Source of the DNA: Prolixibacteraceae bacterium
GTDB lineage: Bacteria > Bacteroidota > Bacteroidia > Bacteroidales > Prolixibacteraceae
Reading direction: 5' to 3'
NCBI GenBank assembly: GCA_027858145.1
Contig: JAQIDF010000233.1
Coordinates: forward strand, 1 to 15,848
DNA length: 15,848 nucleotides
Shown piece after piece: positions 1 through 7,189 of the stretch. The stretch's first letter is position 1, and the number at the start of each line of letters is the position of its first letter. The notes beneath the pieces are model-generated. The model searched no databases and was not told the origin of the DNA. It saw only the letters and a program-made list of their open reading frames with translations. The position numbers and the translations under genes are program-made.

Positions 1-45
1 AAACTCGTATTTCGTAATTTGATTATATAACTAAAACTGACAGTT

Positions 46-1050
46 ATGAAAAATACAATCAGATTACTTATTGCATTTATTTTTGCAGGTTTATTTTTTT
101 CTGGGTGTGGAAATGGTTATGAATCTGTAAAAGTAGGTTTACTGATGCATGCTTTCGACAATGAAAGATGGGAAAAAGATCATGATTACTTCATCTCGAA
201 AGTAAATGAACTTGGAGGAGAAGTTGAGGTTTATAATGCCGAGAATGATGCTATGAAACAATTAAAGCAGGCAAATAAACTGCTTGACGCGGGAATAAAA
301 GTATTGGTTGTAATACCGGTTGATCAGTTTGTTGCCGGCGAAATAGTGAAGGCAGCTCATGAGAAAGGTGGCAAAGTTATTTCGTATGATCGTTTAATAA
401 GAGATTGCGACCTCGATTATTATGTGTCGACCGATAATGTTGAAATAGGTGCGTTACAAGCCCGATATTTAACAGCGATAAAGCCAAAAGGAAAATATGC
501 TTTAATTGGCGGTGCTGTAAACGACAACAATAGCCACGAACTTTATTTGGGACAAAGAAATGTTTTGCAACCTTTAGTTGAAAAAGGTGATATCGAGATT
601 GTTTTAAATGTTTTTTTAAATGAATGGGATGAAAATGAGGGTTATAAAAACACACTCGAATTGTTGGAGAAGAATGTTGATATAGATGCTATTATTGCCG
701 GCAACGATGAAATAGCAAGAGGTGTTATTCGTGCATTAAAAGAAGTAGGAAAACAGGACGGAATATTGATAGCAGGCATGGATGCTGATTTACCGAATAT
801 ACAAATGGTAATTAAAGGCGAGCAAACTTGTACCATTTTAAAACCGTATGAAAAAATGGCTACTGCTGCAGCTGATATTGCTGTTAAAATGGCCCGTAAT
901 CAGAAGATTGGAAAGACATATAAGACGGTTAGCAATGGGGGGAAACTTGTACCCGCTATTTTATACAGCGGTATAATTGTAAACAAAGAAAATGTTAGTT
1001 ATACTATAATCGAAGAAGGGTATCAGAAAGAGGAAGATGTGTATAATTAG
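46..1050 (+). CDS. XylF-like periplasmic sugar-binding lipoprotein
   Basis: This 334-residue protein is a type 1 periplasmic binding protein of the ribose/xylose class, expected to bind a sugar outside the inner membrane. An N-terminal hydrophobic stretch ends in a lipobox (FFSGC), so Cys21 should be acylated and the mature protein membrane-anchored. The sequence closely follows E. coli XylF as I recall it: an ERWEKD motif early on, VLVVIPVDQ, SYDRLI, YYVSTDN, a GG..NDNNS ligand-loop segment, AGNDEIARG, GMDADLP, and a C-terminal lobe with TCTILKPYEKMA. D-xylose or a similar aldose is therefore the likely ligand, but specificity cannot be read from the sequence. No acidic lipoprotein-export signal follows Cys21, which fits a periplasmic location. 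No permease or ATPase follows on this strand; the next gene is the unrelated selU. A transporter or sensor partner may lie upstream, outside the window. Confidence 0.85.
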   Translation: MKNTIRLLIAFIFAGLFFSGCGNGYESVKVGLLMHAFDNERWEKDHDYFISKVNELGGEVEVYNAENDAMKQLKQANKLLDAGIKVLVVIPVDQFVAGEIVKAAHEKGGKVISYDRLIRDCDLDYYVSTDNVEIGALQARYLTAIKPKGKYALIGGAVNDNNSHELYLGQRNVLQPLVEKGDIEIVLNVFLNEWDENEGYKNTLELLEKNVDIDAIIAGNDEIARGVIRALKEVGKQDGILIAGMDADLPNIQMVIKGEQTCTILKPYEKMATAAADIAVKMARNQKIGKTYKTVSNGGKLVPAILYSGIIVNKENVSYTIIEEGYQKEEDVYN

Positions 1051-1105
1051 CAATTCTCTTACCATTGGGTCAGTATTTAACAATTGAAATAATGGAATTT
1101 GCGAA

Positions 1106-1117
1106 GTCAATTTTGAC
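1106..1117. repeat. Interrupted palindrome upstream of selU
   Basis: A GTCAA half-site and its inverse TTGAC are separated by two bases. It lies about 60 bp before the selU start, in the 126-bp gap after the sugar-binding protein gene. The repeat is real by inspection; any role as an operator is a guess. A short inverted pair of this size can arise by chance in AT-rich DNA. The same gap also holds a wider 8-bp inverted pair (1093-1100 and 1140-1147), too far apart to be a convincing terminator. Confidence 0.3.
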
Positions 1118-1164
1118 ATATTTTACGTTTTTCTAAACAAAATTCCAATCATCGTCTTTTTCAT

Positions 1165-1172
1165 TATTTTTG
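1165..1172 (+). promoter_or_regulatory. Possible -7 element for selU (TATTTTTG)
   Basis: The octamer matches the Bacteroidota -7 consensus TAnnTTTG exactly. It ends only four bases before the selU ATG, so transcription would begin at or next to the start codon and give a nearly leaderless mRNA. No TTTG -33 element is visible 17-21 bases upstream, so this is a weak call. The first start of the selU-selD-phosphoesterase cluster must nevertheless lie between 1051 and 1177 unless the genes are read through from upstream. Confidence 0.3.
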
Positions 1173-1176
1173 CAGC

Positions 1177-2208
1177 ATGATTACTGAATGTTACATTAAA
1201 GATATTTACCCGTCAACTACAGCCATTATCGATGTTCGCTCTCCGGGTGAATATGAGAAAGGGCATATCCCCGGTGCTGTAAATATCCCGCTTTTCACTA
1301 ATGACGAAAGAGCCCACGTTGGCACGGTATACAAGCAACAATCGAAAGAAAAAGCCATAGAGCTGGGGTATAAATATGTAAACCCTAAACTGCAATGGTT
1401 TATCGATGAAAGTTTTAACATTGCCCCCAAAGGCGATGTTATTGTTCATTGCTGGCGTGGTGGCATGCGCAGTCAGTCGTTTGCAAAGCACTTATCTGAA
1501 AATGGTTTCAGCAAGGTGCAGGTTATAAAAGGCGGCTATAAATCGTACCGGCATTTTGTACTCAACACATTTGAAAATGAATACCCTTTAAGAATACTGG
1601 GCGGATATACCGGCAGTGGAAAAACATACATTCTGAATGAGCTAAAAAATTTGGGCGAACAGGTTATTGACCTCGAAGGACTTGCTAACCATAAAGGTTC
1701 GGCTTTTGGCGGTATTGATCAGCCACAGCAACCTACGGTAGAACAATTTGAAAACAACTTACATAAAGAATGGCTAAAACTTAACCATAGCAAACCTATA
1801 TGGCTGGAAGATGAAAGTCACAACATCGGTTCTGATAAAATTCCCATGCCCCTGTATATACAAATGCGCAACTCAAATCTTTTTTTCCTTGACATTCCCA
1901 AAGAAGAACGTGCCAGGCACCTTGTAAGCGAATACGGGATATGCAATCGTAAACTACTGGCCGAATCGATACACCGAATTGCCAAACGCCTGGGGTACGA
2001 AAATGAGAAAAAAGCCATCGAAATGCTTGAACAAGACAACCTTTACGATGTTGCTTTAATCACTTTGCATTATTACGACAAAAGTTACCTTAAGGGCATG
2101 TCTACAAGAAATAAAGAAAAGGTTTATACCATTAAAGCTGACAGTATTAACCACAAAAAAAATGCTGAAATACTATTAAAATATTTTGACAAATATGGAA
2201 ACGATTAA
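1177..2208 (+). CDS. selU: tRNA 2-selenouridine synthase (SelU/MnmH)
   Basis: SelU (MnmH, formerly YbbB) replaces the sulfur of 2-thiouridine at the wobble position of certain tRNAs with selenium, via a geranylated intermediate and selenophosphate. The 343 residues show both family domains. An N-terminal rhodanese domain (about 5-130) carries the active-site loop HCWRGGMRS with catalytic Cys92. A C-terminal P-loop domain has GGYTGSGKT at 142-150, followed by the characteristic DLEGLANHKGSAFGG segment and WLEDESHNIG. Length is close to the E. coli enzyme (about 364). The start gives a complete rhodanese fold. The selD gene begins inside the last codons of this gene, so the two are co-transcribed and probably translationally coupled, matching the supply of selenophosphate by SelD. 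No key residue is missing. Confidence 0.96.
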   Translation: MITECYIKDIYPSTTAIIDVRSPGEYEKGHIPGAVNIPLFTNDERAHVGTVYKQQSKEKAIELGYKYVNPKLQWFIDESFNIAPKGDVIVHCWRGGMRSQSFAKHLSENGFSKVQVIKGGYKSYRHFVLNTFENEYPLRILGGYTGSGKTYILNELKNLGEQVIDLEGLANHKGSAFGGIDQPQQPTVEQFENNLHKEWLKLNHSKPIWLEDESHNIGSDKIPMPLYIQMRNSNLFFLDIPKEERARHLVSEYGICNRKLLAESIHRIAKRLGYENEKKAIEMLEQDNLYDVALITLHYYDKSYLKGMSTRNKEKVYTIKADSINHKKNAEILLKYFDKYGND

Positions 2209-3226
2209 ACTAACAAAATACAGTCATGGTGCCGGATGCGGTTGCAAAATATCGCCCAAAGTACTTAGCACTATACTTGAAACAACAACAGAGCCCAACA
2301 TTGATGCACAACTTTTGGTTGGCAACGACAGCCGCGACGATGCTGCTGTTTACGACCTGGGCAACGGTACGGCAGTAATCAGCACTACCGATTTTTTTAT
2401 GCCCATTGTTGACGACCCGTTTATGTTCGGGAAAATTGCTGCGGCCAATGCCATCAGCGATGTGTATGCAATGGGCGGAAAACCCCTTATGGGCATTGCT
2501 ATTTTAGGATGGCCGGTTGACAAAATACCTGCCGAAGTAGCCCAACAAGTACTCGAAGGTGGCCGCGCAGCCTGCAAAGAGGCCGGAATAACCCTGGCCG
2601 GAGGACATAGTATTGATAGCCCGGAGCCAATATTTGGACTGGCCGTTACCGGACAAGTTGATTTGGATAAAATAAAGAAAAATGATACCGCAACAGCCGG
2701 CTGTCAGCTTTTATTAACCAAACCACTGGGTGTTGGTATTTTTACAACTGCCCAAAAACAACAAAAACTAAAGCCCGAACACGAGCATATTGCCCCGCAA
2801 TGGATGTCGAAACTCAACAGCATAGGTCAAAAACTGGCCGAATGTAAAAGCGTTAAAGCCATGACCGATGTAACTGGTTTCGGGCTACTGGGACACCTTA
2901 CCGAAATGTGCGAAGGCAGCAAGCTGTCGGCAAACATCAACTTCGATAAAATACCAAGAATTTCCGATGTTGACCAATATATTGAGCAAAATTGCATACC
3001 AGGGGGCACCCACCGAAATTGGGAAAGTTATGGGCACAACGTAGACCTTAATGACGAAAAACACAAAGCTATTTTGTGCGACCCACAAACCAGCGGTGGT
3101 CTTCTTATTGCCGTTGATAAAGATAAATTACAGGAAGTACAAGAAATTCTTCGCGAAAACGATATTGAAACAGAACCCTTCGGTGAAATGGTTTCACCCA
3201 ACAATCAATTAATCCATGTTTTTTAA
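2195..3226 (+). CDS. selD: Selenide, water dikinase (selenophosphate synthase), Cys form
   Basis: SelD makes selenophosphate from selenide and ATP, the selenium donor for 2-selenouridine and selenocysteine. The 344-residue protein aligns almost end to end with E. coli SelD. The mobile N-terminal loop HGAGCGCK holds the catalytic Cys15 and Lys18. Metal/ATP-binding acidic residues sit in DSRDDAAVYD (45-54), TTDFFMP (64-70) and NAISD (85-89). Further hallmarks are GGHSID, KAMTDVTGFGLLGH and LCDPQTSGG. The catalytic position is encoded as cysteine, with no in-frame UGA, so SelD itself does not require selenocysteine decoding. I chose ATG at 2195; an in-frame TTG at 2186 would add only MTN and is absent from the conserved protein. 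This start overlaps the selU stop by 14 bp, indicating translational coupling. Confidence 0.97.
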   Translation: METIKLTKYSHGAGCGCKISPKVLSTILETTTEPNIDAQLLVGNDSRDDAAVYDLGNGTAVISTTDFFMPIVDDPFMFGKIAAANAISDVYAMGGKPLMGIAILGWPVDKIPAEVAQQVLEGGRAACKEAGITLAGGHSIDSPEPIFGLAVTGQVDLDKIKKNDTATAGCQLLLTKPLGVGIFTTAQKQQKLKPEHEHIAPQWMSKLNSIGQKLAECKSVKAMTDVTGFGLLGHLTEMCEGSKLSANINFDKIPRISDVDQYIEQNCIPGGTHRNWESYGHNVDLNDEKHKAILCDPQTSGGLLIAVDKDKLQEVQEILRENDIETEPFGEMVSPNNQLIHVF

Positions 3227-3244
3227 TCCTGAACATATTTTAAT

Positions 3245-4468
3245 ATGACACAAGCAATCATTACCCTGATTATTTTATCAGCTATTGGATTATACACTTT
3301 TTACGCATACCTGAAATCATTCAGTATCTCAATGAAAACACTTATATTTATTTATGGTGTTTCATTGTCCGCAATGATTACAGGCTTTATACTTATGTGG
3401 CAAAGACAAGTTGAAAACTATGCAAATGTATCAACGCTCACAAATTTTTTAATAAGCATATCATTTGCTGTTTTCCTTGCACTATTTTTCTCAACAGTTA
3501 TTTACTTTATCGCTGATATTATTCGTTTTATAAAATGGGGTATCAGGTCTATAATAAAAAGAAAAATCACCCGGTTCGTTTCACGGTCAAAAATCAGCGG
3601 TTTTATTGCCTTTTCGTTTAGTGCTCTCCTTTTAATATTAATCATGTATGGTACCATTTGGGGGTTTTCGCATTATAAAGTCCATACAGTTCAATTTCAA
3701 CATGAAAAAATTCCTGAAGCATTCGATGGTTTCAAAATTGTACAAATATCCGATATGCACCTGGGCACATTTAGCAGTATTAAACAGGTAGAAAAAGGGC
3801 TAGAGCTTATTAAAAAGCAACAAGCTGATATTATTGTCTTTACAGGCGATATGGTAAACAACATTTCAACCGAAGCTTCACCTTATATTGAAGCTTTGAA
3901 AGAAATTACTGCACCATTTGGGAAATATGCAATTTTAGGTAATCATGATTACGCCCATTATGCCGGTGATTTAACTGAAATTGAAATGCAGACCGACACT
4001 GAAAACCTGCGTAAAATAATTAAACAAATGGGATTTGAAATGCTGAAAAATGAACACGAAGTTATCCAACAAAACAATGACTCAATAATACTTACCGGTG
4101 TTGAAAACTGGGGTATTGCACCTTTTCCGAAATATGGCGATTTAGATAAAGCCCTCAACGGGGTGAAGAATAACAAGTTTGTGGTGTTGTTATCACACGA
4201 CCCTTCGCACTGGGACGAACAGGCATTACAGTACCCTGTTGATATTGCACTCACACTCAGCGGTCATACCCACGGCATGCAGTTTGGTTTTGAAGTTGGC
4301 GGGTATAAATGGAGCCCGGTGCAATACCGCTATGGTAAATGGGCCGGACTCTATCAAGACAATAAAAAATATTTGTATGTTAATCGTGGTTTTGGGGGCA
4401 TTGGATTTCCGGGACGCGTAGGTATACGCCCCGAAATAACGGTTATTGAGCTAAATTCTAAAAACTGA
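3245..4468 (+). CDS. Membrane-anchored metallophosphoesterase (YkuE/YaeI-like)
   Basis: The 407 residues combine an N-terminal membrane part with a calcineurin-like phosphoesterase domain. Hydrophobic segments lie at about 4-22, 32-51, 66-91 and 119-141. The catalytic domain starts near residue 160 and has the full dimetal motif set: QISDMHLG (Asp170, His172), FTGDMVNN (Asp202), GNHDY (Asn233-His234-Asp235), LSHDP (His318) and SGHTHGMQ (His341, His343). The active site should be intact and, by topology, probably faces the periplasm or sits at the membrane surface. Relatives include phosphodiesterases acting on lipid-linked or cyclic phosphodiester substrates; the substrate here is unknown. 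It begins 18 bp after selD, so it is probably the third gene of that transcript, although no functional link to selenium is established. Its 3' end overlaps the convergent regulator gene by 11 bp. Confidence 0.92.
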   Translation: MTQAIITLIILSAIGLYTFYAYLKSFSISMKTLIFIYGVSLSAMITGFILMWQRQVENYANVSTLTNFLISISFAVFLALFFSTVIYFIADIIRFIKWGIRSIIKRKITRFVSRSKISGFIAFSFSALLLILIMYGTIWGFSHYKVHTVQFQHEKIPEAFDGFKIVQISDMHLGTFSSIKQVEKGLELIKKQQADIIVFTGDMVNNISTEASPYIEALKEITAPFGKYAILGNHDYAHYAGDLTEIEMQTDTENLRKIIKQMGFEMLKNEHEVIQQNNDSIILTGVENWGIAPFPKYGDLDKALNGVKNNKFVVLLSHDPSHWDEQALQYPVDIALTLSGHTHGMQFGFEVGGYKWSPVQYRYGKWAGLYQDNKKYLYVNRGFGGIGFPGRVGIRPEITVIELNSKN

Positions 4469-5213
4469 GGACTTTCTTAAGATTTTTATAACCGCTTTTA
4501 CTGACTTTCAGTTTCATATGATCGTTTTTCAGGATAACAATGTGCGTTTCCTTTTCATATTGCTGAATCTCATTAATTTCTTCAACTTTAACGATATAAG
4601 ACCTGTGAATCCGCACAAATTCCGAAGGGTTCAGGTTGTTTTCAAAAAACTTCATCGTTTTTTGCTTTATGTATCGTTTATCTTTCGTGTAAATCATTAC
4701 ATAATCATCGAGCGACTCGAGATAACGAATTTCACCTACAGGGATGATATGAATTTTGCTTTTATCCTTTACCACTACCCTTTCGATATAATCCGATTCC
4801 GGTTCTTCAGTTAGTTTGTCGATGGGTGTTGCTTCAGTTTTATTACCGCTAAGTTTTTCTATGGCACGGTCGACGGCCTCAAGCAAGCGGGCTTTTGAAA
4901 AAGGTTTGAGCAAATAATCAATTGCATGCTGATCAAAAGCTTTGATAGCATACTGGTTAAAAGCCGTGGTGAAAATTATTTCAGGACGATAATCGTCCAG
5001 CAATTCAATCATTTCGAAACCAGTAAGTTTAGGCATCTGAACATCGAGCAATACAAGATCGGGTTTTTGTTCGTTTATAGCCTTTAATCCATCAAAGCCA
5101 TTTTCACATTCATCAATTATTTCAACTTGTTCGTGCCCTTCTAAATAGTTCTTCACTAAATTTCGAGCTAAAGATTCATCTTCAATGATTATAGTCCTGA
5201 TTTTCTTACTCAT
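4458..5213 (-). CDS. LytTR-family response regulator
   Basis: A 251-residue two-component regulator. The N-terminal receiver domain (about 5-120) has the acidic pair Glu11-Asp12, phospho-acceptor Asp57 in DLVLLDVQMP, the switch residues in FTTAF (81-85) and Lys103 in LLKPF. A linker of about 25 residues leads to a C-terminal LytTR DNA-binding domain (about 148-251), recognisable by RVVVKDKSKIHIIPVGEI, the YLESLDDYV segment and FVRIHRSYIV. LytTR domains bind direct repeats in target promoters and in Bacteroidota often control envelope or signalling genes. The start codon overlaps the stop of the upstream kinase gene by 4 bp (ATGA), so the two are a cognate, translationally coupled pair. The targets are unknown; autoregulation of the operon promoter at 7099-7128 is possible. 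Confidence 0.94.
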   Translation of the reverse strand: MSKKIRTIIIEDESLARNLVKNYLEGHEQVEIIDECENGFDGLKAINEQKPDLVLLDVQMPKLTGFEMIELLDDYRPEIIFTTAFNQYAIKAFDQHAIDYLLKPFSKARLLEAVDRAIEKLSGNKTEATPIDKLTEEPESDYIERVVVKDKSKIHIIPVGEIRYLESLDDYVMIYTKDKRYIKQKTMKFFENNLNPSEFVRIHRSYIVKVEEINEIQQYEKETHIVILKNDHMKLKVSKSGYKNLKKVLSF

Positions 5214-6265
5214 GACAATTTCTTGTTTTGTGGTATTTCTAAAGTTACGGTAAATATATTGTTTTCATCGCTAATTTTCAACAATGTAACATCGCCATAT
5301 ACAAGTCCCAGCCGTTTTCGTATATTATACAAGCCTATTCCCTCTCCTTTTTTTACATGTGCTTCAGGATCATAATTATTAGAAACAATGAAAATCAATT
5401 TTTCTTTTTCATTAAAAATCCTTGTTTTAATTTCAACCGAACTGGTTGTTTCATATACACCATATTTTATTGCATTCTCATAAATAGGTTGCAAAATCAT
5501 ATTGGGTATTAAACACTTTTCGCAACCATCAACGTTAAAACGTACCTGAAGTTTATCACCAAAACGCACCTTCTCAATTTCAAGATATAGCTTAATATGG
5601 TCAACTTCCTGTTCAACAGTAACCAGTTCATTTTGTTTGTGTTTTAGGGAATAACGAAGAAATGACGATAATTTTATAACCATCTCCTGCGCTTTTTCAG
5701 GCTCAGTTACCGTAAGAAACGACACCGAATTCAAACTGTTAAATAAAAAATGCGGGTTAATTTGAGATTTCAACTCATTTAATTGTGTTGAAGTCACCAA
5801 CTCTTTTAGCCGCGCCTCTTCTTTCGATTTTTCTTTTAACCGGTCGTAATAAAAAAAGGTATAATAAAACACTAAAATAAGTATATAAACAAGGGCGCCT
5901 ACACCTGCCTTTCCGGGCAAAACCCTCTTAAAATACACTTTAGCTGTATCAGCATCAAAAAGCAATATATCAATCTGGTTGGTAATCCACATCCATAACG
6001 AAACAAGGAAAAGCATGGCTACCAAATGATAAAGTACAATGTATAACTGGCTCCGTTTTTCATTTACACCGCCAATAACAACGTACCACACGCCAAGCCC
6101 TAATATTGCCATTACAAAGTTTGAAACAACAACATCAACCAACGTTACAGCAATATTTAAATCATAGATTGTGCGCTCAAAGTAATACTGGACCACCGAT
6201 AAGATGATCCAGAATACAACATACCAAACTAATAACGCAGTGTTTTTAAAAAAAGGATGCTTCAT
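5210..6265 (-). CDS. LytS/YehU-type sensor histidine kinase
   Basis: This 351-residue membrane kinase phosphorylates the LytTR regulator encoded immediately downstream. Four hydrophobic segments (about 11-27, 43-65, 74-95 and 120-140) form a compact sensor with little extracytoplasmic sequence. After a charged coiled-coil-like stretch comes the His_kinase-family phosphorylation motif NPHFLFNSLN with His172. The ATPase part shows the N-box (MILQPIYENAIKYGV) and a G-box (GEGIGLYNIRKRL). There is no PAS, GAF or large periplasmic input domain, so the signal is likely sensed in the membrane or delivered by a partner. The LiaF-like protein encoded 12 bp upstream is the obvious candidate. The organisation (four TM helices, His_kinase, HATPase) is complete and typical for Bacteroidota. 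Confidence 0.93.
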   Translation of the reverse strand: MKHPFFKNTALLVWYVVFWIILSVVQYYFERTIYDLNIAVTLVDVVVSNFVMAILGLGVWYVVIGGVNEKRSQLYIVLYHLVAMLFLVSLWMWITNQIDILLFDADTAKVYFKRVLPGKAGVGALVYILILVFYYTFFYYDRLKEKSKEEARLKELVTSTQLNELKSQINPHFLFNSLNSVSFLTVTEPEKAQEMVIKLSSFLRYSLKHKQNELVTVEQEVDHIKLYLEIEKVRFGDKLQVRFNVDGCEKCLIPNMILQPIYENAIKYGVYETTSSVEIKTRIFNEKEKLIFIVSNNYDPEAHVKKGEGIGLYNIRKRLGLVYGDVTLLKISDENNIFTVTLEIPQNKKLS

Positions 6266-6277
6266 CAGATCGGGCTT

Positions 6278-7078
6278 TTAATGTGCTTTGTCGTAATTAC
6301 GTACTTCAGTTCCTCCAAAAATACATACTCCGCTTAAAACAATTGTTTTTGCAGGATTAGGTGAATAAGAAGGATCTTTAACCCTTAAATCACTATATCC
6401 GCCAAAAATTGTTGTCACCTTGTTGAGTACGGTCCAATCGTTTGGCACTTTAATTACATGACCACCAAACATTGTTGTTACTTCAATTGTACAACCATTG
6501 TGAGCAATTTCACTTTTTCTTAAGTCAATTTCGGCGCCTCCAAAAATTGCTGTTGATCGTCCTCCCTTAAAGTTGGAAGATACGACACTGATCTCACGGC
6601 CTCCAAACACCACAAACTCGTCAAAAAAATCATGATCAAATTCTTCATGTCCGCTATTAACTGTACCATCAGAGCTTCCTGCAAAGGTTCCTGATTGCGA
6701 TCCTCCGAATTTCCGGCTGTAAGAATGATTTCCCCTGTTTCCAACATTAATGGATCGTTTGTTACTAAAAATCAGTGTTGTTCCGACTAACAGCAATAAT
6801 GATGGCCAGAAGAAGCGTTTTATTTGCTCATAATCTTCAAAGATATCGGGCAACATAAAAAACACACCAACCCCCATAACTATAATACCGGCTCCACGAT
6901 TTCCATTGAAGAACACAAAAGCGCCTATCGCCACCATTAACATCTTCCATGAAAGTAGAAAATCATAAATCTCCCAGTTTAAAATACCGGAGCGTTCCAG
7001 AATCATTATTAATCCAATAAATAATAGTATAAACCCAAAAAAGAACCTACTCCCATTTCCTTTGTGTTTCTTTTCCAT
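6278..7078 (-). CDS. LiaF-like four-helix membrane protein with FGG-repeat domain
   Basis: The 266-residue protein has four closely spaced hydrophobic segments (about 11-29, 43-57, 61-76, 90-104), a Gly/Ser-rich linker (about 110-150), and a C-terminal domain with recurring FGG motifs at 158, 179, 204, 225 and 254, plus a degenerate KGG at 172. This is the pattern of the LiaF/'cell wall-active antibiotics response' family, whose C-terminal part is predicted to form a beta-helix-like stack with one FGG per turn. In Firmicutes, LiaF restrains the LiaS kinase until envelope stress occurs. Here the gene heads an operon with a LytS-type kinase and a LytTR regulator, so a sensor-inhibitor role is a reasonable inference but not shown. 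A consensus Bacteroidota promoter lies just upstream. Confidence 0.85.
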   Translation of the reverse strand: MEKKHKGNGSRFFFGFILLFIGLIMILERSGILNWEIYDFLLSWKMLMVAIGAFVFFNGNRGAGIIVMGVGVFFMLPDIFEDYEQIKRFFWPSLLLLVGTTLIFSNKRSINVGNRGNHSYSRKFGGSQSGTFAGSSDGTVNSGHEEFDHDFFDEFVVFGGREISVVSSNFKGGRSTAIFGGAEIDLRKSEIAHNGCTIEVTTMFGGHVIKVPNDWTVLNKVTTIFGGYSDLRVKDPSYSPNPAKTIVLSGVCIFGGTEVRNYDKAH

Positions 7079-7098
7079 AATCTGTAATTTTTATACTC

Positions 7099-7128
7099 CA
7101 AAAATAGGTGCTTTCATATTAGTACAAA
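7099..7128 (-). promoter_or_regulatory. Bacteroidota-type promoter for the LiaF-LytS-LytTR operon
   Basis: Read on the minus strand, TTTG (7128-7125) is followed after 18 bases by TATTTTTG (7106-7099), an exact match to the -33 TTTG and -7 TAnnTTTG elements of the major sigma factor of Bacteroidota. Transcription would start around 7092-7096, leaving a leader of about 15-18 nucleotides before the ATG at 7078. This is the best promoter in the window and has the right orientation and spacing for the three-gene operon. Confidence 0.65.
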
Positions 7129-7189
7129 CCAATAGATCGATAAAGAAGCATAAATAATCGGTTAGTGGCGAAAAACCGGTTTCAGAATG

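Noticed and set aside
15..21. TAATTTG near the left edge as a promoter for the sugar-binding protein
   Set aside because: One base short of TAnnTTTG and the -33 region is cut off by the window edge.
1093..1147. TGGAATTT and AAATTCCA inverted pair after the sugar-binding protein gene
   Set aside because: The arms are 39 bases apart with no T tract; not a credible terminator and too short to call an operator.
2186..2194. Upstream TTG start for selD
   Set aside because: It would add only three residues that are not part of the conserved protein; ATG at 2195 gives the normal N-terminus.
7159..7178. CGGTT/AACCG inverted pair downstream of ligA as a terminator
   Set aside because: The stem is only five base pairs with an 11-base loop and no proper T run follows on the minus strand.
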